DNA from: DAISJI01 sp964559835
GTDB lineage: Bacteria > Acidobacteriota > Terriglobia > Terriglobales > Acidobacteriaceae
Direction: 5' to 3'
Length of the DNA stretch: 64,000 nt
Assembly: GCA_964559835.1 (NCBI GenBank)
Contig: CAZLJE010000001.1
Coordinates: 219,705-283,704 of the forward strand
The notes beneath the pieces were generated by a model. The model worked only from the letters and a program-made list of their open reading frames with translations. It was not told where the DNA came from and ran no database searches. Both the position numbers and the translations under genes were made by a program. This document shows positions 1 to 7,845 of the stretch, piece by piece; the stretch's first letter is position 1; each line of letters starts with the position of its first letter.

Positions 1-1160
1 TTCACCTCGGCAACGTGGAGCGGCTTGCCGATGGAACCGAGAACGTTGTCGTTGGGCGGCGTGGCGATGGCGGCGCCGGCGGTCTCGGTGAGGCCGTAGC
101 CCTGAATCAAATCAAAGCCCATGGCGTGGAAATCGCGGGCGACCGCCGCGTCGAGCTTGGAACCGCCGGAGACGAGGTAGCGCATCTTGGGGCCGAGCAT
201 CTCGTGGACGCGTTTGAAGACAAGCTTGCCCAGGTTCAACCCGACGATGCGTGACAAGGCGCCGAATTTCAGCAGCCAGCGGAATACGCTTTGAGCGAGA
301 CGGCCGTGGGCGCCGGCTTCTTTCGCGATGCGCTCGTGGATGAGGTAGAAGAACTGCGGGACGCAGGCGAAGATCGTGATGTCGCGTTCGCGCAGGGCGC
401 GTAGGAGTTCCTGGGTGTTCAGCGATTCCAGGAAGACCACACGCGCGCCGGCGGCAACGGGCAGAAGTAGATTGGCCATCTGCGCGAGCGCGTGAAAAAG
501 GGGAAGGACGCCGAGCAGCGCGTCGGTTGAGCTGACGTGGATCAGGCGGAAGACGCCTTCGGATTCGGCGGCGAAATTGGCGTGAGTGAGCATCACGCCC
601 TTGGGGTCGCTAGTCGTCCCTGATGTGTACAGGATGGCGGCAACGTTGTCGGGCGCAGCTTCCACCGGGCGGAACGCGCCAGGGCTGGAGGCAAGGATAT
701 CGTCGAGCCGAACTGCATTGCCGATTGTCGATTGCCGATTGCCGATTGAGGAGCCTGGATTGTCTATCAGGATCAGCCGGATCTTGCGATCACCGATGGC
801 GGCGATGGCGGTTTCGAGGTGGCGTCCGTCGGCAAACAGCAGGGAGGATTCGCTGTTATCGAGGAGCTTGGAAACCTGAGAGGCACTAAACGCCGTGTCG
901 AAAGGTACCGCAGTCATGCCGGCGGCGATGGTGCCCAGGTAGCAGGCGACCCAACGCGGGCCGTTAGCGGCGAGGATGGCGCACCGGCTGCCGGACGCAA
1001 AACCGGATTCGCTCAACCAGCGCGCAATGGAGGCGGCCATCTGGCGCAGCTCGGCATAGGTGTAGCGCTCGAGGGCGCCGGACTGGCGCTGCATCTCCAC
1101 CGCAACATGATCGGGCCAGCGCTCGACGGTATCGACGAATCGGTTGTAGAAGTTTGCCAT
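1..1160 (-). CDS. AMP-dependent acyl-CoA synthetase (C-terminus beyond window)
   Basis: Partial gene on the minus strand; the start ATG is at 1160 and the C-terminal half runs off the left edge. The translation opens MANFYNRFVDTVERWPDHVA and carries the adenylate-forming P-loop motif YTSGTTSDPKGVMLTHANF near residue 175, followed by a PLFHALAQ segment. This is the pattern of long-chain fatty acyl-CoA ligases, which activate a carboxylic acid with ATP and transfer it to CoA. An odd low-complexity stretch (SIGNRQSTIGN) lies just before the P-loop and is encoded by a short tandem DNA repeat at 717-750. The chain length of the substrate cannot be judged. The gene is divergent from the DUF892 gene and has no obvious link to the EPS genes. 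Confidence 0.88.
   Translation of the reverse strand, partial: MANFYNRFVDTVERWPDHVAVEMQRQSGALERYTYAELRQMAASIARWLSESGFASGSRCAILAANGPRWVACYLGTIAAGMTAVPFDTAFSASQVSKLLDNSESSLLFADGRHLETAIAAIGDRKIRLILIDNPGSSIGNRQSTIGNAVRLDDILASSPGAFRPVEAAPDNVAAILYTSGTTSDPKGVMLTHANFAAESEGVFRLIHVSSTDALLGVLPLFHALAQMANLLLPVAAGARVVFLESLNTQELLRALRERDITIFACVPQFFYLIHERIAKEAGAHGRLAQSVFRWLLKFGALSRIVGLNLGKLVFKRVHEMLGPKMRYLVSGGSKLDAAVARDFHAMGFDLIQGYGLTETAGAAIATPPNDNVLGSIGKPLHVAEV
717..750. repeat. tandem ATTGCCG-type repeat inside a coding region
   Basis: The unit CGATTGC/CGATTGT is repeated about four times (gattgccgattgtcgattgc and onward). It lies in frame within the acyl-CoA synthetase gene and adds a short Ser/Ile/Gly/Asn/Arg/Gln segment without breaking the frame. 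It looks like a short dispersed repeat that has inserted into or expanded within a surface loop. Confidence 0.7.
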
Positions 1161-1269
1161 CTCGCGGACGGGGAAAATATATCAGGCGAGAGCGCCGGCA
1201 CGCCGTGGCTTCGCGAGTAGCACCACATGTCCGAGGCAGGCTGCATCCAATTTTGGCGGGAGGAGCAAA

Positions 1270-1824
1270 ATGGAGACCGCTCACGAGTTGTTTATCCACG
1301 AGATGCAGGACATGCTCGATGCCGAGAACCAGTTGGTTGAGGCGTTGGGAAAGCAGGCGGAGGAAAGCACGAATCCGCAATTGAAGAAGGCATTCGAGGC
1401 GCACCAGGCGCAGACCGAAAAACAGGTGCAGCGGCTGGAGCAGGCGTTCGAATCGCTTGGCGAAGAGGCGGAAGAGGCGGAGTGCGCGGGTATCCGCGGC
1501 CTGATCGAAGAGCACGATAATTTCAAGAACGATGAAAGTCCCTCGCCGGATCTGCTGGACATCTTCAACGCCAGCGCCGCCGAAAAAGTGGAGCGGTATG
1601 AGATCACGTCGTATGAGGGGCTCGTGCGACTGGCGCAAATGATGGGACACAAGAAGGCGGCACAGCTCCTGTCGCAGAACCTGAAGGAAGAAGAGGCGAC
1701 ATTAAAGAAGATGTCGGCGTTCAGCAAGAAACTGAAGCCGGAGCGGATGGGAATGGGCGAAGAGGAAGAAGGGCAGGAGAGGATGCCGTCGAGGGGTTCG
1801 CGAAGGGGAAAAAGGGCGGCATAA
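1270..1824 (+). CDS. DUF892 / YciE-YciF-type ferritin-like protein
   Basis: 184 aa. The N-terminus (ETAHELFIHEMQDMLDAENQ) is typical of the DUF892 family, four-helix-bundle proteins related to ferritins and usually induced by stress. Candidate metal-ligand glutamates include E19 and the acidic positions in later helices (for example KEEEATLKKM). The start has a strong ribosome binding site (GGGAGGAGC) seven bases upstream. The last ~25 residues are a Glu-rich then Arg/Gly/Lys-rich tail that is probably disordered. The biochemical role of the family is poorly known. An inverted repeat just downstream may end transcription. Divergent from the acyl-CoA synthetase gene; no clear functional link with the EPS cluster. 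Confidence 0.85.
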   Translation: METAHELFIHEMQDMLDAENQLVEALGKQAEESTNPQLKKAFEAHQAQTEKQVQRLEQAFESLGEEAEEAECAGIRGLIEEHDNFKNDESPSPDLLDIFNASAAEKVERYEITSYEGLVRLAQMMGHKKAAQLLSQNLKEEEATLKKMSAFSKKLKPERMGMGEEEEGQERMPSRGSRRGKRAA

Positions 1825-1834
1825 GAGCTTAGGG

Positions 1835-1872
1835 GGCCCCACCCTAGCAAAAGCAGCCAGGATGGGCCACCT
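1835..1872. repeat. imperfect inverted repeat (REP-like or terminator stem)
   Basis: The arms GGCCCCACCCTAG and CCAGGATGGGCCA are near inverse copies around a short A-rich loop. There is no run of T after the stem, so a classical intrinsic terminator is not clear. It could be a dispersed intergenic palindrome of the kind common in acidobacterial genomes. The rest of 1873-2008 shows no gene. Confidence 0.4.
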
Positions 1873-2020
1873 GCAGTAGGCACGCGGGTGACACGCGTTC
1901 CTTGACAGCGCAAGAGGATTCGGGCATCGTACAGGACACGGAAGGGGAAAGCGCGCCTTTCAGGAGAGGTGCTCTAACCCCCCCCTGCTTTCCTCGGCCT
2001 ACCGCCATTTGGGACAACAG

Positions 2021-2461
2021 ATGACAAGAGTGTTAGCGCGTCAAGCGACGCGGTTCTGCATCGTCGGGATCGTCAACACGTTGATCGATATCGTCGTCCT
2101 GAACGTGCTCATCTTTGTCACCGGAACAGGCCACTCGGGTCCGCTGTTCACCGCGTTCAAGACCATTTCCTTTGGCGCCGCGCTGCTCAACAGCTTTTTC
2201 ATGAATTCGCGATGGACGTTTGCCGGGGAATCGGGTGAGCGGACGACGGCAACGCAAGGTGCGCAGTTTCTCCTCATCAGCATAGTGGCATCAGTGGTGA
2301 ATATCGCGAGCGCGTCGTATGTGGCGTCGGTCATGCATCCGCCGGCCAACCTGGCCAATTACTGGCCGACAATAGCAGCACTGGTCGGAACCGCGTGTAG
2401 TTTCGTGTTCAATTTCATCGGATACAAGCTCCTGGTTTTTTCGAGCCGCGCGTCCGCGTAG
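2021..2461 (+). CDS. GtrA-family membrane protein
   Basis: About 146-150 aa with four predicted membrane helices (roughly residues 12-35, 45-60, 80-105, 115-140) and the family pattern R-F-x-I-V-G-I-x-N-T near the N-terminus. GtrA proteins are small integral membrane proteins proposed to move lipid-linked sugars (such as undecaprenyl-phosphate-glucose) across the inner membrane for O-antigen or cell-wall modification. A TTG at 2009 is possible, but the ATG at 2021 (MTRVLARQ) is preferred because it is a standard codon; neither has a strong ribosome binding site. Its position close to rmlB and the EPS genes fits surface-glycan work, but the substrate is unknown. Confidence 0.8.
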   Translation: MTRVLARQATRFCIVGIVNTLIDIVVLNVLIFVTGTGHSGPLFTAFKTISFGAALLNSFFMNSRWTFAGESGERTTATQGAQFLLISIVASVVNIASASYVASVMHPPANLANYWPTIAALVGTACSFVFNFIGYKLLVFSSRASA

Positions 2462-2477
2462 GTTCGGCCCTTCCGAA

Positions 2478-3161
2478 TCAGACTGCAGCCTTGGACTCGG
2501 TGGTGCTTTGCACACCGAGGAGGATCAGATCTGCGCGCCGGCCGACACGAAACTTGCGCAGGATGTTCGAGACGTGGAATTTCACCGTACGCTCGGAAAT
2601 CCCAAGCCGGTTCGCAATCTCCTTATTCGCATCGTTATTGAGTAGACCGTCCAACACTTCCTGCTCGCGCCGGCTGAGTGCGACAGAGGAACGCTGGATG
2701 CGGGGCTGAGCCGTTTTCAGGATCGACGAGACGAAATCAGAAAGGATGATGCGCGGTACCCAATAACCGCCTGCCGCAACAGTATCGATCGCCGCAACCA
2801 GTTGTCGCTCTAACGCGGCATGCTCGACGATGCCTTTGATACCGAGGCGGAGCATGGGAAACGTGTTCGCTTCATTGAACACCGCTGCGACAGCGATGAA
2901 CATAGCCGATGGGTGGAGCCGGATCATGTCGGCGAGAGTGGAGGTAATCTGCGGCAGCGGGCCCTCGATATCGACGACGTAGACATCCGCGGCTGGAATG
3001 TCTGGTTCGAGCCCTGCAGCCAAGGACAGCCCGCGAACGCGAACATCGTACTTGCCACTGGGCACAGCACGGCGCATTTCACGGAGGGCAGCAGGATGTG
3101 GAGCTAGTAGACACACGCCGATGCGAGACGTCGCTGGCATGCGCTGGAGTTGCGATTTCAA
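2478..3161 (-). CDS. LuxR/NarL-type response regulator with atypical receiver
   Basis: 227 aa. The C-terminal residues ~160-210 form a clear LuxR-type helix-turn-helix (LSRREQEVLDGLL, then NKEIANRLGISERTVKFHVS). The N-terminal ~125 residues resemble a response-regulator receiver. The usual acidic pair is replaced by A-P-H at residues 20-22, and the conserved lysine after the fifth strand appears as His (GIVEHAA). An Asp at the expected phosphorylation position (D64, VVDIEGP) is still present. It may therefore work without normal phosphorylation. Transcribed away from the FN3 protein gene at 3350; the shared 190-bp gap has repeated GTACAG motifs that could be its own operators (inference). Confidence 0.82.
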   Translation of the reverse strand: MKSQLQRMPATSRIGVCLLAPHPAALREMRRAVPSGKYDVRVRGLSLAAGLEPDIPAADVYVVDIEGPLPQITSTLADMIRLHPSAMFIAVAAVFNEANTFPMLRLGIKGIVEHAALERQLVAAIDTVAAGGYWVPRIILSDFVSSILKTAQPRIQRSSVALSRREQEVLDGLLNNDANKEIANRLGISERTVKFHVSNILRKFRVGRRADLILLGVQSTTESKAAV

Positions 3162-3242
3162 AGATAAAACGCGCTCAATGAAGGGGATGGTTGATAAAGC
3201 CTGGCGGATGCTCCCGATTCAGGTAAAACTTCTAACACCGGA

Positions 3243-3273
3243 GTACAGGCGCAGTACAGATTGCGACCTGTAC
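3243..3273. promoter_or_regulatory. GTACAG repeats between divergent genes
   Basis: GTACAG occurs at 3243-3248 and 3254-3259, eleven bases apart (one helical turn), with the inverted copy CTGTAC at 3268-3273. The group lies between the LuxR-type regulator gene and the divergent FN3 protein gene, a likely place for an operator. That the neighbouring regulator binds it is an inference. Confidence 0.35.
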
Positions 3274-3349
3274 CAAATCCGACAAAGAGTTCAGTAGTTG
3301 CGTGGGATGAGCTTGCCTACCGTGTGAATGCACGGAAAGGTCAAACCTC

Positions 3350-4297
3350 ATGCAATTATACAAGGTCAGCGTAGCCCCACTAAAGTGGGCTGCGATCGGT
3401 GTGGTGTTGCTCAACAGCTTAATCGCTTCGGCGAGGGTTGGTGCGCTTTCAATGAATCCATCAGGCCTCGCGTTTGGAACGCTGAATGTCGGTACGTCGC
3501 TGGCCCAAACTGTGACGATCTCGAACACCGGCATTGGCAACGTGAATATTGCTTCGATATCGATCAGCGGCGCGGCATTCGCAGTAAGCGGCCTCACGCT
3601 TCCGATGGGCCTGGCGCCTGGCCAGAGCGCGATGTTCCAGGTGGTATTCACGCCATCCATTGCCGGAGGTATCAGCGGCTCGATCACATTCGTGAGAACC
3701 AACGGCAGCACCCTGGGTACGCTGGCCTTGAGCGGGACAGGGGCGGCGACGGATACGATGCCACCGGCGGTGTCGGTCACAAGTCCCGCAAACGGAGCAA
3801 CACTTTCCGGGACGGTCACACTAAGCGCGAGTGCATCCGACAACGTCGGTGTCGTGGGTGTGCAGTTCTTCGTCGGGAGCACGGCGATCGGAGCGGAAGT
3901 AACGGCGCCGCCCTACTCCGTGAACTGGGTCACTACAACTGCGTCGAATGGCGCCGGGTATGTGATCACCGCCCGAGCACGTGACGCGGCGGGAAACACG
4001 ACGACGAGTGCGGGAGTAACAGCGACCGTGAGCAACGCCAGCGCGCCCGCAGTCCAGCATTCGGCTGCGCTGAATTGGGTCGCGAGCCCATCCGTCATCG
4101 TCGGCTATTACGTGTATCGAGCAGCGCAGTCGGGCGGACCGTACTCACGCGTCAGCACAAGCGTGGATCCATCGACGGCGTACACGGATACAACGGTCGT
4201 CGGCGGGCAGATTTATTACTACGTCGTCACTTCCGTGGACGCGAGCAGCGTCGAGAGCGGATATTCCAACGAGACGGTTGCGACCATACCGTTTTGA
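3350..4297 (+). CDS. secreted choice-of-anchor-D / Ig-like / FN3 protein
   Basis: 315 aa with an N-terminal signal-like segment (about residues 1-33). Three beta-sandwich modules follow: a choice-of-anchor-D (ASH-like) domain around 35-132 (SGLAFGTLNVGTSLAQTVTI), a bacterial Ig-like domain around 137-227 (PPAVSVTSPANGATLSGTV), and a fibronectin type III-like domain around 234-315 (HSAALNWVASPSVIVGYYVY to the end). The FN3 module closely matches those ending the giant lipoprotein at 43.3-52.1 kb and forming the small protein at 52.4 kb. No enzyme motif is seen; a structural or adhesive extracellular role is likely. The start has the ribosome binding site GGAAAGG upstream. It ends 39 bases before the convergent rmlB gene. 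Confidence 0.75.
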   Translation: MQLYKVSVAPLKWAAIGVVLLNSLIASARVGALSMNPSGLAFGTLNVGTSLAQTVTISNTGIGNVNIASISISGAAFAVSGLTLPMGLAPGQSAMFQVVFTPSIAGGISGSITFVRTNGSTLGTLALSGTGAATDTMPPAVSVTSPANGATLSGTVTLSASASDNVGVVGVQFFVGSTAIGAEVTAPPYSVNWVTTTASNGAGYVITARARDAAGNTTTSAGVTATVSNASAPAVQHSAALNWVASPSVIVGYYVYRAAQSGGPYSRVSTSVDPSTAYTDTTVVGGQIYYYVVTSVDASSVESGYSNETVATIPF

Positions 4298-4336
4298 GCG
4301 AAGTGCCGTCCTGGGGCTCGATCTGCAATGAAGCGC

Positions 4337-5362
4337 CTATCCTCTGGCTGAAAAAGTCTGGTCGCGACGGTGGTAGTGGCGGTCGAAGTAGTCGCGATAG
4401 GCGCCGCTGCGTGTTTCTTCGACCCACGCGGCGTTTTCCTGGTACCAACGGACGGTGGCAGCCAGGCCGTCCGAGAATTTCCAGCACGGCTCCCATCCAA
4501 GCTGCTGCTTCATCTTGCTGCTGTCGATGGCGTAACGGAGGTCGTGGCCGGGACGGTCGGTCACGAACGTGATCAGCGATTCGGGTTTGCCCAGCAACGA
4601 GAGAATCATCTTCACCACGTCGATGTTGCGCATCTCCGAATTGCCGCCAATGTTGTAAACCTCGCCTTCCTGTCCCTTGTGTAAGACCGTGTCGATGGCA
4701 CGGCAGTGGTCTTCGACGTGGATCCAGTCGCGGATGTTCTCACCTTTTCCGTACACAGGAAGCGGCTGATCTGCAGAAGCCTGCGCAATCATGAGCGGGA
4801 TCAGCTTCTCCGGGAACTGGTACGGGCCGTAGTTGTTGGAGCACCGGGTAACCAGGGCCGGGAACTTATGCGTGTGGAAATAGGCGAGGGCGAGCAGGTC
4901 CGACGACGCTTTGGTCGCGGAATAAGGACTGTTCGGACTGAGCGGCGTCTGCTCGGTGAACTTGCCCGTCGCTCCGAGACTGCCATATACCTCGTCGGTG
5001 CTGACGTGGACGAAGCGCGACACCTTCGCCTGGCGACAGGCTTCGAGCATGCGCCACGTGCCCTCAACGTTCGTCCGAATAAAATCGGCGGCGTTCTCAA
5101 TGCTGCGGTCGACGTGGCTTTCGGCAGCCATGTGAACAACGGCATCGACGCCGCGGACGGCATCCAGGACCGCGGGATCACAGATGTCCTGGCGAATAAA
5201 ATTAACGCGCGGATCCTGGAGCGCGCCTTCGATATTCCTGAGATTGCCAGCGTACGTGAGCTTATCCAGGATAATGAGGTCGTAGTCCGGATGCTCGCGC
5301 AAGATGTGGTGGACGAAATTGGAGCCGATGAAACCTGCGCCACCAGTGAGGAGGATCTTCAT
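4337..5362 (-). CDS. rmlB: dTDP-glucose 4,6-dehydratase
   Basis: 341 aa, the usual length. It is an extended SDR enzyme with the NAD-binding GGAGFIG motif at 7-13, the catalytic T-D-E triad at 122-124 (STDEVYG) and YSATK (Y147, K151), plus the RmlB-typical NNYGPYQFPEKLIPL segment. It converts dTDP-glucose to dTDP-4-keto-6-deoxyglucose, the committed step toward dTDP-L-rhamnose and other deoxysugars. No rmlA, rmlC or rmlD is present in the window, so the rest of the pathway must be encoded elsewhere. The product could feed the rhamnosyltransferase-like glycosyltransferase at 33199. Confidence 0.93.
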   Translation of the reverse strand: MKILLTGGAGFIGSNFVHHILREHPDYDLIILDKLTYAGNLRNIEGALQDPRVNFIRQDICDPAVLDAVRGVDAVVHMAAESHVDRSIENAADFIRTNVEGTWRMLEACRQAKVSRFVHVSTDEVYGSLGATGKFTEQTPLSPNSPYSATKASSDLLALAYFHTHKFPALVTRCSNNYGPYQFPEKLIPLMIAQASADQPLPVYGKGENIRDWIHVEDHCRAIDTVLHKGQEGEVYNIGGNSEMRNIDVVKMILSLLGKPESLITFVTDRPGHDLRYAIDSSKMKQQLGWEPCWKFSDGLAATVRWYQENAAWVEETRSGAYRDYFDRHYHRRDQTFSARG

Positions 5363-5593
5363 TCGCCCGCTCCGACGGCGACGCCCGCCGCAACCTGCTT
5401 GTCGCGCACAAGATTGCTTGCCTTCCAGAGCGACTCGAAGGTACCGGCGTCAGTCAAAAATTATAACGCAGTTTTGCCGGGCAAACTGGCGCTAAAGAAC
5501 GGTGTTCGAGCGCATCCAGACAGAGTTCCGGGCATGTGCATCGTCAAGGCGCGGATGTTCCGGGATCCGTGGCCGAGTTCAAGGATGTGCGCG

Positions 5594-5707
5594 TCAGCGC
5601 TTGCGCCTGACGAGACCAGCCAAGCCGACTAGTCCTGCGCCCAGCAAAGACAGAGCAGCAGAAATGCGTGAGTTGCGCGCAGACTGCGAGCCGGGAGTAA
5701 CCACAGG
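5594..5707 (-). pseudogene. remnant of a PEP-CTERM protein C-terminus
   Basis: On the minus strand an open stretch ends in SAALSLLGAGLVGLAGLVRR followed by K, R and a stop: a hydrophobic helix plus basic tail nearly identical to the sorting tails of the two neighbouring PEP-CTERM proteins. The preceding region reads PVVTPGSQSARNSR instead of TPEPAS, so the PEP motif is lost. The frame has no ATG and no signal peptide upstream. It lies directly downstream of the PEP-CTERM gene at 5834. It is best read as the decayed 3' end of a duplicated PEP-CTERM gene. The rest of 5363-5593 shows no gene. Confidence 0.5.
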
Positions 5708-5768
5708 CAGGATTGAGATGAAATGTATTACGACCTGCAAGGAAGGGCGATGACCCGGCGGGTCAATA

Positions 5769-5796
5769 AAGAAAGCTCCGCACGCGAAGCGCGGAG
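5769..5796 (-). terminator. intrinsic terminator of the first PEP-CTERM gene
   Basis: The stem GCTCCGC/GCGGAGC closes over a short loop and, on the minus strand, is followed by a T-rich tract (TTTCTTTATTG). It lies about 40 bases past the stop of the gene at 5834. Confidence 0.75.
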
Positions 5797-5833
5797 CGGA
5801 GCCTCTAGAGTCACCGGTTGCGAATGCCGGGTT

Positions 5834-6493
5834 CTATTTACGACGAAGGATCAGACCGCCGATTCCCATAAGTCCGGCGCCGAGCAACGCCAGAGATGCG
5901 GGTTCCGGAGTGCTTGGGGCCGGACCATTGCCGACATACAACGTATTGCCGTTGGCGCCAGCGTTGGGATCGAATACGTGAGCGGAGAACAAGAAACCCT
6001 GGTTGCTCGGGTTTTCGAAGTCCGCCGTCGTAAGCCCGGTGCCGGTGATGGTGAATGTCACATAGGTACCGGACGGAGTCGATCCGCCACTGAACGAGAC
6101 ATTGAAACTTCCAAGACCATCGAAAGACGTACCGGTGAGGTCCGGATTGAGCTGATTCTTGTTCCCGGATGCCACTACCGCAAACGAGTCGTCTTGGCCC
6201 GTGATCGCAAACATACTTTGTGTCAAAGTCGTATCCGAGTTGAGACCAAAGCGACCGTTGCCGCCGGCGAATTCGTAGCCATTAGCGAGCTGAATGGAGA
6301 CGGTAACTTGTCCTGAATTCCCGGTTCCGCCGCCAGTGTTGGTCAAGGTGACCGTTCCCCAGTTTCCAGATGTCCCGGGAGGGACACTTGTCGGGCTATT
6401 TCCGATGGTCAGATAGTAGGAATCGGCAAGTGCTCCGGTCGGTAACATCAGTACGATTGCGACGAGCGCAATAACCAGAAGACTCCTTCTCAT
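5834..6493 (-). CDS. PEP-CTERM sorting-domain protein
   Basis: 219 aa from the ATG at 6493, chosen because an AGGAGAG ribosome binding site sits seven bases upstream; an in-frame ATG at 6511 would include that site in the coding region. A signal peptide covers residues 1-23 (MRRSLLVIALVAIVLML, then ALA-DS). The middle is a Gly/Thr/Ser-rich beta domain. The C-terminus has the exosortase signal TPEPASLALLGAGLMG, hydrophobic helix and RRK tail. Exosortases are thought to cleave such tails and attach the protein to the cell surface or EPS. A sigma-54-like element lies at 6547-6562 and an intrinsic terminator follows, so the gene is probably a single transcription unit. Its specific function is unknown. 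Confidence 0.85.
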   Translation of the reverse strand: MRRSLLVIALVAIVLMLPTGALADSYYLTIGNSPTSVPPGTSGNWGTVTLTNTGGGTGNSGQVTVSIQLANGYEFAGGNGRFGLNSDTTLTQSMFAITGQDDSFAVVASGNKNQLNPDLTGTSFDGLGSFNVSFSGGSTPSGTYVTFTITGTGLTTADFENPSNQGFLFSAHVFDPNAGANGNTLYVGNGPAPSTPEPASLALLGAGLMGIGGLILRRK

Positions 6494-6546
6494 GTAGTGC
6501 TCTCCTGTCATAAAGACCCGAAATACGGATTAACCACTACGAATAG

Positions 6547-6562
6547 TGCAACTGCCATACCT
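6547..6562 (-). promoter_or_regulatory. sigma-54-like promoter (PEP-CTERM gene 1)
   Basis: On the minus strand the sequence reads AGGTATGGCAGTTGCA. It has GG and GC separated by ten bases, as in TGGCACG-N4-TTGCA, with a perfect TTGCA -12 box. The expected start point near 6537 would give a leader of about 44 bases before the ATG at 6493. Confidence 0.4.
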
Positions 6563-6744
6563 TTCTGTTATTTAGCCAATTTCCCATAACGGGACAGTTA
6601 AGAGGAACGGATTCATGTGAGTGAAATCGCATTGCACACGCACCCCCACGGAGATGGTGTTCAAATCAAAATGCAACAAATTTCACTTTAGGGCGTGTTT
6701 GATACCGTGAAGGGGATACCTGACAGGGGTGGTAGCAACAAGAA

Positions 6745-6770
6745 GGGCTCCGCGTTATTCGCGGAGCCCT
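6745..6770 (-). terminator. intrinsic terminator of the second PEP-CTERM gene
   Basis: Strong stem GGGCTCCGCG/CGCGGAGCCC with a five-base loop. On the minus strand it is followed by TTCTTGTTG. It lies about 50 bases past the stop of the PEP-CTERM gene at 6817. Between here and 6493 only the upstream elements of the first PEP-CTERM gene are seen. Confidence 0.8.
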
Positions 6771-6816
6771 AAGAGTCTACTGGTTACGGGGTCTACTGAT
6801 TACGGATCTGTTGTCG

Positions 6817-7488
6817 CTACTTGCGGCGGCGAACAAGACCACCGAGGCCGAGCAGACCGGCAGCGAGGAGTCCCAGAGAAGCGGGCTCCGGAGTCGTAGT
6901 CGTACCGCAGGTGCTCGTGTTAGCGGTGGTGCCTGGAGTCGGAGCGGAAGTGGTTCCCGGGCCGTTCGCAACACCATAGCCGGTACCGCAGGTAGTGCCA
7001 AGCTGCACGGCAAAGCGGTTGCCGTTATCGTTAGTAGTGAAATCGGTCCCGATAACGCCGGTGAAGCTGCTGCTGGAGACGGTCAACGAGAAGGTCGAGA
7101 CGGAGCCCGAGCTGCCGGAGCCGCCCGACACTGCATATTCAAAGCTGCCGAAGCCGTCAAAGTTGTGGTTGAAAGGTTGAGTGCCAACGGTGCAATTGCT
7201 CGTGCAGCTGATGTTCGATGAAGTGAGCGTGGCGCCGCTGTTGAAGCCGAACATCGCGCTGCCACCGCCGCTACCGAAGAAGCCGTAGCCTTCGGGCGAG
7301 TTCACTGTAAAGGAGTAGGTGTGGGTCGTGCTGTTGTAGCTGACGATGTCGATGTAGCCGTAGCTGGTATTCGTCGGTTGGACGCCAGCATTGACGGTGT
7401 TGATGTTGTAGTACGTGTCTGCCATGGCGACCGAGCTCATCAGGAGCATCACGGCTGCGACTGTCAGAACCAGAAGACTCTTTTTCAT
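6817..7488 (-). CDS. PEP-CTERM sorting-domain protein
   Basis: 223 aa from the ATG at 7488 (MKKSLLVLTVAAVML). This start is preferred over 7500 because a GGGGGA ribosome binding site sits five bases before it. Signal peptide about 1-24 (SSVAMA-DT). The mature part is Ser/Thr/Gly/Asn-rich with four scattered Cys. The C-terminal exosortase signal is TTPEPASLGLLAAGLLG, ending LVRRRK. It is similar in plan to the protein at 5834, including the phrase FDGFGSF versus FDGLGSF, so the two are probably paralogues. A good sigma-54-like element sits at 7533-7548 and a strong terminator follows. Confidence 0.85.
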   Translation of the reverse strand: MKKSLLVLTVAAVMLLMSSVAMADTYYNINTVNAGVQPTNTSYGYIDIVSYNSTTHTYSFTVNSPEGYGFFGSGGGSAMFGFNSGATLTSSNISCTSNCTVGTQPFNHNFDGFGSFEYAVSGGSGSSGSVSTFSLTVSSSSFTGVIGTDFTTNDNGNRFAVQLGTTCGTGYGVANGPGTTSAPTPGTTANTSTCGTTTTPEPASLGLLAAGLLGLGGLVRRRK

Positions 7489-7532
7489 TAATCCCCCCAT
7501 GCGTCTTGTTGTGGATATCCACCCCTCCTGTA

Positions 7533-7548
7533 CGCACGTGGCATGCCA
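7533..7548 (-). promoter_or_regulatory. sigma-54-like promoter (PEP-CTERM gene 2)
   Basis: On the minus strand the sequence is TGGCATGCCACGTGCG, which matches TGGCACG-N4-TTGCW with the exact GG-N10-GC spacing. It is the best of the sigma-54-like sites in the window at the -24 box. A start near 7523 would leave a leader of about 35 bases before the ATG at 7488. Confidence 0.45.
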
Positions 7549-7553
7549 AGACG

Positions 7554-7604
7554 CTTATTCCCAATTTTGGACTTAACTCCTTGTTAATCAACAAGTGGAA
7601 TAAG
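7554..7604. repeat. nested inverted repeats upstream of PEP-CTERM gene 2
   Basis: Outer arms CTTATTCC (7554-7561) and GGAATAAG (7597-7604) enclose inner arms CTTGTT (7580-7585) and AACAAG (7590-7595). All arms are perfect. The group is immediately upstream of the sigma-54-like site at 7533-7548, so it could be an activator or repressor site. The remaining gap to 7845 contains two copies of ACTCTTGCAAC or close variants (about 7628 and 7747) but no gene. Confidence 0.4.
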
Positions 7605-7845
7605 AGTCGACCATTTTTCCTCGTGACGGACGCAAACTCTTGCAACTTCCCGTGTACACGATTTCCCTCATAAACTCCGTAACAACAATGACATACCACT
7701 TACGTGGAACGTCTGTGTTATCCACCCGAACGGTCAAAGCTCGTCACACTCTTGCAACCAAGGCAAGGGTAACCAGCGGAGCCAGAGTAGCAACGCAAGG
7801 GAAGCCAAATTGCGGTGTATGATGAAAAAATCCCGGTAATCTCGC

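Noticed and set aside
964..1650. A 228-codon minus-strand frame across the DUF892 gene
   Set aside because: It overlaps both the DUF892 gene and the true frame of the acyl-CoA synthetase; the translation is Arg/Leu-rich without family likeness.
4706..5632. A 308-codon plus-strand frame opposite rmlB
   Set aside because: It is fully antisense to a canonical rmlB gene and has no domain.
7489..7845. c-di-GMP (GEMM) riboswitch upstream of the PEP-CTERM or ATPase genes
   Set aside because: Looked for the GGGCAAACC and ACGCAAAGCC-type segments here and in the other long gaps; not found together.
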